Source: Firmicutes bacterium ADurb.Bin146 (lineage in GTDB: Bacteria > Bacillota > Clostridia > DUPQ01). Taken from it: DNA of 64,000 bases. Shown here piece by piece: positions 28,659 through 37,755 of the stretch. The stretch is taken from assembly GCA_002070475.1 (NCBI GenBank), contig MWDI01000066.1, forward strand, positions 62,001-126,000, read 5' to 3'. How positions within the stretch are numbered: the first letter of the stretch is position 1; the number at the start of each line of letters is the position of its first letter. Both the position numbers and the translations under genes were made by a program. The notes below the pieces were generated by a model. That model ran no database searches. It was not told where the DNA came from and saw only the letters and a list, made by a program, of their open reading frames with translations.

Positions 28659-29807
28659 TTACTGAACATTTATAGCAAGAAGGGTACATTCATTTATAAT
28701 GAAATAATTCATCTGCATAGATTTATTCAAATCCTTAAGCGTGTCAAGAAGCGGTTGAATTTCAGAAAGCAGTATAAATGCTTCCAACCATACAGCTCCA
28801 TTTGATATAGGCATATATACAATTTGTTTAAAATCTTCTTCATTAAATACAGCATTTCCTTTTCTGACATAATAGAAGTCTTCATAACCTTCTGTAACAG
28901 GAAGTATCTGGTTTTCATAAAATAGATGGCTTCTTTCGAGATATTCTTGCGGGACATTGCAATAAGCATAAAAGACAATACCATCATTATCAAATGCCGT
29001 ATCATCAAATGTCACATCAATATACGACCATCTTTCATCTATGCATATACTATTCCATGTATGCGCAACACCTTGCGCTTCTCCGCTGACTTTCTGACAC
29101 TTTAATCCTGCCATATTAGAAAGCATATAGAATGCATCTGTGTAACCCTGGCAGTTTGCAAACCCGGTTATAAGACTGTATGCACCTGTGATGTTATGTG
29201 TATCAGCCTCATCTTTGCCTTCTTTTTGATAATTAAGTGTTTCGCAAATAAAATCATGAATAATCATCTCTTTATCAAAATCGCTCATTTCATTATTTAA
29301 TCTGTTATTGATAAAATCAGAAGCAGTTTGATAAAGATCAAGTTCATTTTTATTCAAAAGTGATTTATCATTATTAAGGTATGCATATAACACAGAATCA
29401 CCAGGATAATATTCTATCTCATATATCGCATAATAAGTACCGTTACTCGATAAGTAAACTGTCTTGTAACATCCTTTGAAGTTATATTTATCGAGATTGT
29501 TCAAATCTGGAAAATTCTCATGAGAAGAGGAACGCACGAATATGCTTTTGTGCCTTTTGCCATAAGAAGCTTCCAAATGAGAATAAAAATCAACTGCATC
29601 TGATACGAATTTTGCATCTTCTATGTTGAGGTTGTCCAGCGTTTGTCCTACTGAGTACGGATCAAATGGAGGATTCATCGAAAAAAGCGGATTAATATTT
29701 TCTGATGGGCTGTTATTTACCTGTGTTATTATTGAGCATGAAGACAGATTAATTGTAAGTACCAGTAACAACACTATAATTGATATTTTCCTTTTATTTA
29801 ACTTCAA
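28659..29807 (-). CDS. Lipoprotein with transglutaminase-like cysteine protease domain
   Basis: Predicted lipoprotein. The start is TTG 29807 (LKLNKRKISIIVLLLV) placed behind GGAGGG; the ATG 11 codons upstream has no RBS and would precede the RBS itself. The lipobox LSSC lies near residue 20-23. The transglutaminase-like triad is present: Cys in FANCQGYTDAFY, His in VAHTWNSI, Asp in YIDVTFDD. Such domains act on cell-wall or surface peptides. First gene of the operon with map, the MFS transporter and the M42 peptidase. Confidence 0.82.
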   Translation of the reverse strand: MKLNKRKISIIVLLLVLTINLSSCSIITQVNNSPSENINPLFSMNPPFDPYSVGQTLDNLNIEDAKFVSDAVDFYSHLEASYGKRHKSIFVRSSSHENFPDLNNLDKYNFKGCYKTVYLSSNGTYYAIYEIEYYPGDSVLYAYLNNDKSLLNKNELDLYQTASDFINNRLNNEMSDFDKEMIIHDFICETLNYQKEGKDEADTHNITGAYSLITGFANCQGYTDAFYMLSNMAGLKCQKVSGEAQGVAHTWNSICIDERWSYIDVTFDDTAFDNDGIVFYAYCNVPQEYLERSHLFYENQILPVTEGYEDFYYVRKGNAVFNEEDFKQIVYMPISNGAVWLEAFILLSEIQPLLDTLKDLNKSMQMNYFIINECTLLAINVQ

Positions 29808-29831
29808 AATTAATATCCCTCCGTTAATGGA

Positions 29832-29860
29832 ATTATACAATACTTGAAATAAGAATTAAA
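29832..29860 (-). promoter_or_regulatory. Probable promoter of the lipoprotein-map-MFS-M42 operon
   Basis: Leftward TATAAT (complement of 29832-29837), a 17-base spacer and a weak TTTAAT -35 (29855-29860). It ends 25 bases before the TTG start. Confidence 0.45.
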
Positions 29861-29971
29861 TATATGTATTTTATACTCGACAATAACTGTTTGCTTGAAA
29901 TCATGATAGTATATTAATTATTGAAGATAGTGTAGAATATAAGCATGTAAATAAACCGGAGGTATATATTC

Positions 29972-31042
29972 ATGATTCTTAAAAAAGACTGCAAATACGA
30001 CATTATGACTGTTACGAGTATGGGTATCAGAATTACACCTATAAACAGACAGCCTGTAAATGTTTCTAATTTATACGAGATGCAGGCTACAAGCGCAGAA
30101 AGCAATGTATTAAACATATCTTCTGCTTTGGGATTAAGAGCTAAAGTTCTTACAAAATTTGTTAAGGACAGTCCTATTGCCCTTTTCATAAAAGGCGAAC
30201 TAAGAAAAAGAAATATAGAATTTGAGGGCAAAGATATCGAACAGGGTGATCCATGGGGCTATCGCCATCAATTTAATATAGCTGATAGCGGTTATGGAGT
30301 CAGAGGTCCCAGGGTTTTAAACGACAGAGCTGGAGAGGTCGGGAGAACTCTTGATGCCAATGATTTTGATCTTGATAGGATTTTCGGACAGGAAGGCTGT
30401 AGGATTTTGCATCTTTCAGGTTTAATTGCAGCTCTTTCCGCCCAGACATCAAAATGCTGTCTAGATGTTGCATTAGCTGCAAAAAAATATGGCACGGTTA
30501 TATCTTTTGACTTAAACTACAGGGCGTCTTTTTGGAAAGGAAGAGAAAAACAGCTTCGTGAAATATTTACGAAAATCGCTTCTATATCCGATATTCTTAT
30601 TGGAAATGAAGAAGATTTCCAGCTGGCTCTTGGAGTTGAAGGACCTGAGGCAGGGGGCAAAGCTATTTCAAAAACTGATGCATTTAAAGATATGATAACT
30701 AAAACATCTGCAAAATTTAAAAATGTATCGGTTTTCGCAAATACTTTAAGACAGGTTGAAAACGCTAATTCTCATTTATGGGGTGCAATTATCTATGCTG
30801 AAGGTAATTGGTATGCTGTAGAACCTCGTGAAATACCTGTTCTCGACAGGATAGGAGGAGGAGACGGTTTCGTTGGAGGTCTACTTTATGGCATACTCAA
30901 AGAATGGGAACCAGAAAAATGGGTACAGTTCGCTTGGGCAAGCGGAGCTTTAGTTACCACATTAATGACAGATTATGGACAACCAGCAGATGAAGATGTG
31001 ATTTGGAGCATATATAAAGGAAATGCACGTGTAAAAAGATAG
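29972..31042 (+). CDS. PfkB-family sugar kinase, KdgK-like
   Basis: Ribokinase-fold kinase of 356 residues. The catalytic motif DRIGGGDGFVGGLLYG carries the base Asp in the position of GAGDAF. The mid-protein SFDLNYRASFW and ILIGNEEDF resemble 2-keto-3-deoxygluconate kinases. Start ATG 29972 has GGAGG. It is monocistronic with a strong terminator over its stop codon. The substrate is probably a keto-deoxy sugar acid by resemblance; neighbours give no support. Confidence 0.82.
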   Translation: MILKKDCKYDIMTVTSMGIRITPINRQPVNVSNLYEMQATSAESNVLNISSALGLRAKVLTKFVKDSPIALFIKGELRKRNIEFEGKDIEQGDPWGYRHQFNIADSGYGVRGPRVLNDRAGEVGRTLDANDFDLDRIFGQEGCRILHLSGLIAALSAQTSKCCLDVALAAKKYGTVISFDLNYRASFWKGREKQLREIFTKIASISDILIGNEEDFQLALGVEGPEAGGKAISKTDAFKDMITKTSAKFKNVSVFANTLRQVENANSHLWGAIIYAEGNWYAVEPREIPVLDRIGGGDGFVGGLLYGILKEWEPEKWVQFAWASGALVTTLMTDYGQPADEDVIWSIYKGNARVKR

Positions 31043-31061
31043 CAGACGCTATCTTTTTTTT
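31033..31061 (+). terminator. Rho-independent terminator overlapping the kinase stop
   Basis: An 11-base-pair stem AAAAAGATAGC/GCTATCTTTTT with an AGAC loop runs into a run of T. The TAG stop lies inside the 5' arm. Confidence 0.9.
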
Positions 31062-31142
31062 ACTTTCATGATAATTAAGTGACAAATAAAACCTATTGGT
31101 TCAAATTAACCAAATTTAAACACATTCTATCAAAGCAACTAT

Positions 31143-31346
31143 TTAGTACTTATTTTCCTTCGCTACTTGTTTTCTGAGCTTATCCAGCTCATCAGACATT
31201 TCAGTAAATGCGTTGATACTCATAATTACTAGTTCACCATATCCATTCTTTGTAACAATGATAGGTTCTTTTGTTGATCTGCACATCTGCAAGACATGCT
31301 TCGTGTCTCTTAACTCTGCAATTGGAACAATTTTTGGCATATTCAT
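31143..31346 (-). CDS. Phd/YefM-family antitoxin-like protein, no toxin beside it
   Basis: 67-residue protein with the Phd/YefM fold start IVPIAELRDTKHVLQMC, the PIIVTKNGYGELVIMS strand pair and a charged C-terminal helix. In toxin-antitoxin pairs these proteins bind the operator and block a RelE/Doc toxin. No RelE-like frame lies within the flanking 100 or 210 bases on either side, so it is an orphan here, perhaps a stand-alone repressor. Start ATG 31346 follows GGGAGG. Confidence 0.82.
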   Translation of the reverse strand: MNMPKIVPIAELRDTKHVLQMCRSTKEPIIVTKNGYGELVIMSINAFTEMSDELDKLRKQVAKENKY

Positions 31347-31370
31347 ATTTAATTATCCTCCCTTAATAAT

Positions 31371-31399
31371 ATAATATCCTATGTGCTAAATAATGTCAA
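31371..31399 (-). promoter_or_regulatory. Near-consensus sigma-A promoter of the antitoxin gene
   Basis: Leftward TTGACA (31394-31399), an exact 17-base spacer and TATTAT (31371-31376), about 25 bases before the start codon. Confidence 0.8.
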
Positions 31400-31509
31400 T
31401 GAAAAAAGTTAAAATTTTCTTCTGTTTTCATGTAAACATACTGCATCATTAAATATATTTTTATACAACCTTTAATGATATAAGTTTCAAATTAATTACA
31501 TATTAAAGA

Positions 31510-31533
31510 AAAGCATGCTTTTATGCATGCTTT
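31510..31533 (-). terminator. Terminator at the end of the gcv-gntR operon
   Basis: A 9-base-pair stem AAAGCATGC/GCATGCTTT with a 6-base loop and U-rich sequence leftward. It lies 24 bases after the gntR stop. The rest of 31347-31556 shows nothing but the antitoxin promoter. Confidence 0.7.
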
Positions 31534-31556
31534 AATTTTTATTTATGTTGATATAA

Positions 31557-32258
31557 TCAATTTTCCTTTAAATTACATGTTTTATATGTTACTAATACCT
31601 TTAAATGATCTAACAGAGTCTGCATTTCCCACTTAGCTTTCTGACCATCTCTCTCCTTTAAAGACAGATATATATCTTTATGCATTTTGATACACTGCTG
31701 CTTCGCACTCTCATCAGAAGCATATATCTGCGCTATCTTTAATACTGCTTGCTCTAAAGACATGAAAACCATTGTGTATGCAATATTATTAGACATTGTA
31801 GCTATTTTTTTATGAAAGGAATGATAAAGAATTACTAGTTTTTCATTGCTTTTTACATTTGCTTCCTGCTCAATTATGATCTTTAGCTGTAATATATCTT
31901 CTTCTTTTGCCCTAAATGCTGCCTCATATACACCGTTACATTCTATAAAAGACAAAATGTTGAAAATGCTATCAACGATAGCAGGCTCAAATTTGGCAAA
32001 GCAAACAACAGAATTTAATGTAAGAAGATTTCCTTCCTTTTTCCAGTTTCGTACTTTTGCGCCTTTTCTAGGTATTATATCAATAAACCCTTTAGTATTA
32101 AGCACAGCTACAACTGTATTAATAACACTTCTTGACACATTATACTCGTTGCATAAATTTCGAAGAGAAGGAATCATTGAATTGACTGCCCATTCCTCAC
32201 TGACAATTCTCTTCTCTATATCTAAGATGATTTGCTCGGTTAAGTTACCCTCATCCAT
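31557..32258 (-). CDS. GntR-family regulator at the end of the gcv operon
   Basis: 233 residues. The N-terminal winged HTH includes MIPSLRNLCNEYNVSRSVIN and VLNTKGFIDIIPRKGAKV. The helical C-terminus resembles an FCD/FadR-like effector domain. It begins three bases after the gcvPB stop, so it is co-translated with the glycine cleavage genes. The simplest reading is autoregulation of the gcv operon by a glycine- or one-carbon-related ligand; this is inferred from position only. Confidence 0.85.
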   Translation of the reverse strand: MDEGNLTEQIILDIEKRIVSEEWAVNSMIPSLRNLCNEYNVSRSVINTVVAVLNTKGFIDIIPRKGAKVRNWKKEGNLLTLNSVVCFAKFEPAIVDSIFNILSFIECNGVYEAAFRAKEEDILQLKIIIEQEANVKSNEKLVILYHSFHKKIATMSNNIAYTMVFMSLEQAVLKIAQIYASDESAKQQCIKMHKDIYLSLKERDGQKAKWEMQTLLDHLKVLVTYKTCNLKEN

Positions 32259-32261
32259 TTA

Positions 32262-33701
32262 TTAATCCTTTTCCCATCTGAGAACAGGATTTCTTGCTGC
32301 TGCTACCTCATCAAGTCTTCTGACATATGTGGTATGAGGAGAGTTATGTAGAAGATCCGCATCCTCTTCAGCTTCCTTGGCTATTTTATTCATTACTTGG
32401 ATAAACTCATCAAGTGTTTCTTTGCTCTCAGTCTCTGTAGGTTCTATCATCATTCCTTCATGAACAATCATAGGGAAATATATAGTAGGAGGATGGTAAC
32501 CGTAATCCAGCAACCTTTTTGCCATATCCAGAGTAGATACCCCATAATTATCTTTTTGATTGCTTCCGGAAAGTACAAATTCATGCATACAAAACCTATC
32601 ATATGGAATCATGAAATTATCTTTTACGCCTGCCATAATATAGTTAGCATTTAAAACTGCAGTCTCACTTGCTTTTTTTAATCCCTCAGGACCCATAGTC
32701 AGAATATATGTCAAAGCCCTTATATAGACTAGATAATTGCCATAAAAAGCTCTTACACGGCCTATGGACTCTTTTCTGTCATAATCCAGAAAATAGCCAT
32801 CGTTGTTTTTGGAAATAACTGGTTTTGGCAGGTATTTTATTAGATCCTTTCTCACACAAACCGGTCCGCTTCCAGGGCCGCCACCACCATGAGGTGTTGA
32901 CATAGTCTTATGCAGATTCAGATGTACTACATCAAAGCCCATATCGAATGGACGTGCTATACCCATGATAGCATTTAGATTAGCACCATCATAATACAGA
33001 AGCCCTCCCATATCGTGTACTATTTTTGCAATTTTCTTTATATTGCTTTCAAATAGTCCCAGTGTATTTGGATTAGTAAGCATCAAGCCCGCTGTTTCTT
33101 CATCCATAATGGAGGACAAGGCTTCAATATCCACAAGCCCTTTATCATCAGATTTTACCTGTACAATATCATATCCCGCTGTCGCAGCGCTTGCAGGATT
33201 GGTCCCATGTGCAGAGTCAGGAACTATCATCTTAGTCCTTTTATAGTCTTTTCTGCCTTGATGATAGGCTTTTATTATCATAATCCCTGTCATCTCACCA
33301 TGAGCTCCAGCAGCAGGCTGAAGCGTAGCGCCGGACATTCCGGTTATTTCACAAAGATACTGCTGTAAGTCATATGCTGCTTTTAATGCTCCCTGTACCT
33401 GATACTCAGGCTGATATGGATGAAGTGCAGTGAATCCTTGAAGTTTTGCAACATCTTCATTAAGTTTCGGATTATATTTCATAGTACAGGAACCTAATGG
33501 ATAGAAGCCTTGGTCTACACCGTAATTATGCCGGGATATATTAGTGAAGTGTCTTATAACATCAACTTCTGAAACTTCTGGAAGCTGTGCGTCTTCCATT
33601 CGTGTATATTTATTATCAAATTCATATGAGGGCACTTGGCTTTCTGGTAGTGAAAATGCACATTTTCCTTCTTTAGATAGATTAAATATCAACTCAGCCA
33701 T
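32262..33701 (-). CDS. gcvPB: Glycine dehydrogenase (decarboxylating) subunit 2
   Basis: PLP-binding half of the split P protein of the glycine cleavage system. The PLP lysine lies in [36 protein letters not shown] is the conserved substrate loop. The start is ATG 33701 (MAELIFN), which overlaps the gcvPA stop as ATGGCTGA with AGGTGAG upstream; a start three codons earlier lacks an RBS. Forms an alpha2beta2 complex with the adjacent gcvPA product. Confidence 0.95.
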   Translation of the reverse strand: MAELIFNLSKEGKCAFSLPESQVPSYEFDNKYTRMEDAQLPEVSEVDVIRHFTNISRHNYGVDQGFYPLGSCTMKYNPKLNEDVAKLQGFTALHPYQPEYQVQGALKAAYDLQQYLCEITGMSGATLQPAAGAHGEMTGIMIIKAYHQGRKDYKRTKMIVPDSAHGTNPASAATAGYDIVQVKSDDKGLVDIEALSSIMDEETAGLMLTNPNTLGLFESNIKKIAKIVHDMGGLLYYDGANLNAIMGIARPFDMGFDVVHLNLHKTMSTPHGGGGPGSGPVCVRKDLIKYLPKPVISKNNDGYFLDYDRKESIGRVRAFYGNYLVYIRALTYILTMGPEGLKKASETAVLNANYIMAGVKDNFMIPYDRFCMHEFVLSGSNQKDNYGVSTLDMAKRLLDYGYHPPTIYFPMIVHEGMMIEPTETESKETLDEFIQVMNKIAKEAEEDADLLHNSPHTTYVRRLDEVAAARNPVLRWEKD

Positions 33702-34998
33702 TGAACTCACCTGCTCTCTTTATAAATTCATCCATTTCTTCTTTTGTTCTCTTTTCTGTCACAGCGACAAGCCAGCCTTTTTCGGTCTTATGACCACCAA
33801 TAAAACCATATTTGAAAAGATAAGCATTTAAAGCTGTTATATCTTCTTTAGGTTTAACAGTAAATTCATGGAAAAAAGGCAGATCTGATACTTTTTCAAA
33901 TTTTCCTGTCTTTAATAATCCTTCATACACATAATGAGCATTATCAACACATCTTTTGGCTACCTGCTTGAATCCTTCTTTACCTGTCACACTAAGATAA
34001 ATAGTTGCCATCAGAGCGCATAAAGCTTGGTTGGAGCATATATTTGAAGTAGCTTTTTCCCTCCTTATGTGCTGTTCCCTTGCTTGCAGTGTAAGCACAT
34101 AAGCAGTTTTTCCGTCCACATCAGTAGTCTTTCCCACTATTCTTCCTGGCATCTTCCTCATATGCTCCTTGACGCATGCGAAAAATCCAAGATATGGGCC
34201 TCCGAATCCTAAAGGCATTCCTAAAGGCTGGCCTTCTCCAACAACAAAATCCGCACCGAAATCTTTTGGTGATTTTAAAAGAGCTAACGCGACAGGATTA
34301 GCACAGACAATAAGAAGAGAACCATTTTCTTTTACATACTTACCTATCCTATCCATATCATATATGTCACCATAAAAAGACGGATACTGTATACATACTC
34401 CTGCTGTGTTTGTCAAATCAGCGCTTAACAGTTGCTCGACAGTCATTGAAGCGTGCTTTATCCCTCTGAACTTAAGGTATGTTTCAGCAGTTTCCCTATA
34501 TTCAGGATGCATGTCCTCAACAATTATAATCTCACTTTTCTTTCGCGAAGCTGATGAGGAAATAACACATGCTTCTGCTAATGCTGAAGCACCGTCATAC
34601 ATAGAGGCGTTGGATACATCCATACCAGTAAGTTCACAGATCATAGTCTGGTATTCAAAAATTGCAGTAAGTGTTCCTTGGCTTATTTCTGGCTGATATG
34701 GGGTATATGCTGTAAAGAATTCCTGACGAGATACAAGATGACCGATTACAGAAGGGATATAGTGGTCATATGCACCAGCACCTAGAAAACATGCATAATT
34801 ACCTGTATTGCTGTTTTTGGCAGCAATAGTCTGCATATATTTTATGAGCTCCATCTCGCTTTTTGCATCAGGAAGATTTAACGGTCTTTTAAGTCTTACA
34901 TCATCCGGTATAGAAGAGAAAAGCTGCTCTATATTATCCGCTTTACATCTTATTAGCATTTCTTTCCGGTCTTTTTCAGTTACCGGTATATATCTCAT
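33694..34998 (-). CDS. gcvPA: Glycine dehydrogenase (decarboxylating) subunit 1
   Basis: N-terminal half of split P protein. The start is ATG 34998 ([15 protein letters not shown]), one base after the gcvH stop and behind GAGG. Signatures include [49 protein letters not shown] and [13 protein letters not shown]. 434 residues, normal for Firmicutes. With PB it decarboxylates glycine and transfers aminomethyl to GcvH. Confidence 0.95.
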   Translation of the reverse strand: MRYIPVTEKDRKEMLIRCKADNIEQLFSSIPDDVRLKRPLNLPDAKSEMELIKYMQTIAAKNSNTGNYACFLGAGAYDHYIPSVIGHLVSRQEFFTAYTPYQPEISQGTLTAIFEYQTMICELTGMDVSNASMYDGASALAEACVISSSASRKKSEIIIVEDMHPEYRETAETYLKFRGIKHASMTVEQLLSADLTNTAGVCIQYPSFYGDIYDMDRIGKYVKENGSLLIVCANPVALALLKSPKDFGADFVVGEGQPLGMPLGFGGPYLGFFACVKEHMRKMPGRIVGKTTDVDGKTAYVLTLQAREQHIRREKATSNICSNQALCALMATIYLSVTGKEGFKQVAKRCVDNAHYVYEGLLKTGKFEKVSDLPFFHEFTVKPKEDITALNAYLFKYGFIGGHKTEKGWLVAVTEKRTKEEMDEFIKRAGEFNG

Positions 34999-34999
34999 C

Positions 35000-35368
35000 T
35001 TACTCTGCCTCGCTTTCAAGAAACTCATTATATTCATCCTCTGTCATAAGACCATCTAATTCTGATTCATCATCTATAGTGATTTTTGCCAGATATGCTT
35101 CGTATGGGCTCTCGTTGATTTTTTCAGGTGCTTCTTCCAGATCATGATTTACTTCAACTACCATTCCACTTACAGGCATAAAAACCTCTGCGGCTGTTTT
35201 AACTGATTCGACAGCGCAAAGGACATCTCCTTGTTGCAAGACAAGATCCTCTTCTGCCAGGTCCACATACACTATATCCCCAAGCTGCTGCTGGGCATAA
35301 TCTGTTATGCCAATATAGGCATATTTACTTTCTTTTTTTATCCATTCATGGTTCTTGGTAAATTTCAT
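35000..35368 (-). CDS. gcvH: Glycine cleavage system H protein
   Basis: Lipoyl carrier shuttling aminomethyl between P, T and L proteins. 122 residues with the lipoyl lysine in CAVESVKTAAEVFMP. The start motif KFTKNHEWIK and the acidic C-terminus are typical. ATG 35368 has AAGGAG. No lpdA (L protein) or lipoate ligase gene lies in the window. Confidence 0.96.
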   Translation of the reverse strand: MKFTKNHEWIKKESKYAYIGITDYAQQQLGDIVYVDLAEEDLVLQQGDVLCAVESVKTAAEVFMPVSGMVVEVNHDLEEAPEKINESPYEAYLAKITIDDESELDGLMTEDEYNEFLESEAE

Positions 35369-35381
35369 AATTAACTCCTTG

Positions 35382-36470
35382 TTATCTTTTATACTTTTTA
35401 TTATAGAACGGTTTTTTTACCGTTACAGCCTTGACTTTTCTTCCTCTTATATCCACATAAACAAATGTGCCGACTTTGGTATAATCTGTAGATATTAGAG
35501 CCAATGCACAATTTTTATTAAGACTAGGGCAAGTGCTTCCGCTTGTCACATATCCTATCTTCTCGTCTTTTTCATTAAATACTTCATACCCATTTCTTGC
35601 AATACCTTTATCGATCATCTCCAAGCCTGCAGATCGGACCTCGACTCCTTTTTCATCCTGTTCAATTAAAGCTTTTTGACCTATGAATCCGTTTTTTTCC
35701 AGTTTAACAAAATTCTTTAGTCCTGCATTCAATGGGGTTATTTTGTCTGACAGCTCGTGTCCGTATAAAGGCAATGCGCTTTCAAACCTTAATGTGTCTC
35801 TTGCTCCCAAGCCGCATGGTAATGCGCCAAGTTCCATAAGTTTTTTGAACATTTTTTCAGTATCTTCAGTCTTCAAATATATCTCAAATCCATCTTCCCC
35901 AGTATAACCTGTCCTGGAAACCATAGCTGTAATACCATTGATCAAAATATTATCTTTAAATCTATAGAAGGAGATCTCATTCAAGTCTGTATCAGTCAGC
36001 TGCTGCAATAAACTCTGAGCTTGCGGGCCTTGAAGTGCAATCTGCCCGTATTTATCTGACTCGTTACTGATTTCTACATCATATCCTTTTGAATTGTTCA
36101 GCATCCATTCATAATCTTTGTCAGTATTTGACGCATTAGCGATAATGAGGTAATCTTCGTCGTTGTTTTTATATATTAAAAGATCATCCACGCAGCCCCC
36201 ATGCTCATAACACATAGGCGAATACATTATCTGATTGTTAGCAATTATACTTATATCATTTGTAAGAAGGTTATATAAATACCTTATCGCATCTTTTCCT
36301 CTTACTGCAATTTCTCCCATATGGGAAACATCAAAAATTCCCGCATGGTTCCTTACAGCATTATGTTCTTCTATAATAGATGTGTACTGGACAGGCATAT
36401 AGAAGCCTCCGAAGTCTACCATCCTTGCTTTCAAAGATTCATGCACAGAGGTTAATGGTGTTGTTTTCAT
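35382..36470 (-). CDS. gcvT: Glycine cleavage system T protein (aminomethyltransferase)
   Basis: Transfers methylene from GcvH to THF, releasing ammonia. 362 residues with HESLKARMVDFGGFYMPVQY, FDVSHMGEIAVRG, SRTGYTGEDGFEIY (catalytic region) and GLGARDTLRFE. First gene of the operon with its own promoter. Start ATG 36470 has AAGGAG. Confidence 0.96.
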   Translation of the reverse strand: MKTTPLTSVHESLKARMVDFGGFYMPVQYTSIIEEHNAVRNHAGIFDVSHMGEIAVRGKDAIRYLYNLLTNDISIIANNQIMYSPMCYEHGGCVDDLLIYKNNDEDYLIIANASNTDKDYEWMLNNSKGYDVEISNESDKYGQIALQGPQAQSLLQQLTDTDLNEISFYRFKDNILINGITAMVSRTGYTGEDGFEIYLKTEDTEKMFKKLMELGALPCGLGARDTLRFESALPLYGHELSDKITPLNAGLKNFVKLEKNGFIGQKALIEQDEKGVEVRSAGLEMIDKGIARNGYEVFNEKDEKIGYVTSGSTCPSLNKNCALALISTDYTKVGTFVYVDIRGRKVKAVTVKKPFYNKKYKR

Positions 36471-36498
36471 AAAATTTTACTCCTTGGAATATATAATT

Positions 36499-36527
36499 AT
36501 AATAAATTTTACAAGATGAAAAGTCAA
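36499..36527 (-). promoter_or_regulatory. Sigma-A promoter of the gcv operon
   Basis: Leftward TTGACT (36522-36527), a 17-base spacer and TATTAT (36499-36504). A start near 36492 gives a leader of about 20 bases, too short for a glycine riboswitch. Confidence 0.75.
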
Positions 36528-36538
36528 TGTGCACTATT

Positions 36539-37597
36539 TCACCTTCTCTTTAGTTTTTCGTACACTTCGTTGTAATAAAGCAGATTTTCCACTTTGGTTC
36601 CAGGAGAAATCTGATTGCCTATAGCAAGCATATATCCTGGACACGGTTTGCCAAGATCCATGCATCTTCTTACCTCATTCTCGATATCTTCCCTGCTCCC
36701 CCTCATTATTATCCTAGTATCCACATTTCCGATAATTGAATGGGTTTTACCATATCGTTCGCATATATATTTAAGGTCTGTCAAAGGCTCGAATATTAAT
36801 GCGTCAACTCCTATGTCTACGAATCTGTCGACAAATAAATCATATCCGCCATCGCATGTGAAAAGTACCTTCTTGCCTGCTTCTTTTAAATAAGAGATAT
36901 TTTTTTTGACGTATGGAAACACATACTTGTCATACCAAGCAGGAGCTATGAAAGGACCTGATGACCATACCATATCATCATGTATCATACATACCGGGAC
37001 TTTTGACTTCGCTAGCGCCTGGAAGTACTGCGAAATCCATTTCGAATATCTGATTGCGAATTCTCCGAATCTTTTCGAATCTTCCCCTGCGGCTAAAAGA
37101 AGCATGTCCCAACCGAGTATCTCTAGCATTCCTGATATACATGTCACATAAATACCCGAGGTGTTTACACCTGTCGGATGTCTTCTGCTTCTTTGCAGAT
37201 AATCTTCATATAGCATGTCTGCTGTGGCATTAATATCTATTCTGCCATAAGTCTTGTCGAAATCTAGATTATAAATTTCTTCCAGATCAGTAAACGCTTG
37301 ATGCTTGTTATCAATGTAATCTTTATACCCTTCTTCAAATCCCGAATGTCCCATTGTGGTTCTTTTGTCACCGAATACCCCACTTCCGATCTTGGTAGCC
37401 CAGAATAAAGATATATCCCATGCTCTTTCAAAGGCAGTAATAGCATCAAACTTAGTATCCCCATCTGAATTCATATCTACATCGATTCCTGTAACCGCTT
37501 TCAAAAGCCCGTATGCTAGCTGATAAGCATACTCCGTCCTTGGCACTACTTCAGGCATCTCAAGGTTAAAAGCCTGCATCCCTAGTTCATATGACAT
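36539..37597 (-). CDS. URO-D/MtaA-family methyltransferase-like protein upstream of gcv
   Basis: 352-residue uroporphyrinogen decarboxylase-fold protein, distinct from the copy at 22341. Landmarks are VPRTEYAYQLAYG, the barrel end ALIFEPLTDLKYICERYG, IGNVDTRIIMRGSREDIENEV and PCPGYMLAIGNQISPGT, all typical of the clostridial MtaA-like branch. Start ATG 37597 follows AGGAGG. It lies 68 bases upstream of gcvT on the same strand but the gcv promoter lies between them. Substrate unknown; a methyl transfer feeding the THF pool is a guess from position. Confidence 0.72.
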   Translation of the reverse strand: MSYELGMQAFNLEMPEVVPRTEYAYQLAYGLLKAVTGIDVDMNSDGDTKFDAITAFERAWDISLFWATKIGSGVFGDKRTTMGHSGFEEGYKDYIDNKHQAFTDLEEIYNLDFDKTYGRIDINATADMLYEDYLQRSRRHPTGVNTSGIYVTCISGMLEILGWDMLLLAAGEDSKRFGEFAIRYSKWISQYFQALAKSKVPVCMIHDDMVWSSGPFIAPAWYDKYVFPYVKKNISYLKEAGKKVLFTCDGGYDLFVDRFVDIGVDALIFEPLTDLKYICERYGKTHSIIGNVDTRIIMRGSREDIENEVRRCMDLGKPCPGYMLAIGNQISPGTKVENLLYYNEVYEKLKRR

Positions 37598-37649
37598 ATA
37601 CGACCCTCCTTTGTCTATTTTATCATTATTATTAAGGTTTACAAGGTAT

Positions 37650-37678
37650 TTGACTTGATGTTGATAAACATATAATAT
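37650..37678 (+). promoter_or_regulatory. Promoter of the SPFH protein gene
   Basis: TTGACT (37650-37655), a 17-base spacer and TAATAT (37673-37678); a TATAAT two bases earlier would give a 15-base spacer. The divergent URO-D gene starts 52 bases to the left. Confidence 0.55.
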
Positions 37679-37755
37679 ATATGCGGAAAAACGATAATAC
37701 TAAATAGTATAAAAATGTTTTTGGTATTGTAGTTAATAGAAAAGGAGAATATCAC

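Noticed and set aside
29914..30231. 105-codon minus-strand frame over the kinase start
   Set aside because: Antisense to the PfkB kinase gene and its upstream region; no RBS and no domain.
31043..31556. Toxin gene beside the Phd-type antitoxin
   Set aside because: No frame of toxin size with an RBS on either strand; the sequence holds terminators and a promoter.
36471..36538. Possible glycine riboswitch upstream of gcvT
   Set aside because: Only 68 bases are available and they are accounted for by a promoter and RBS; no aptamer core.
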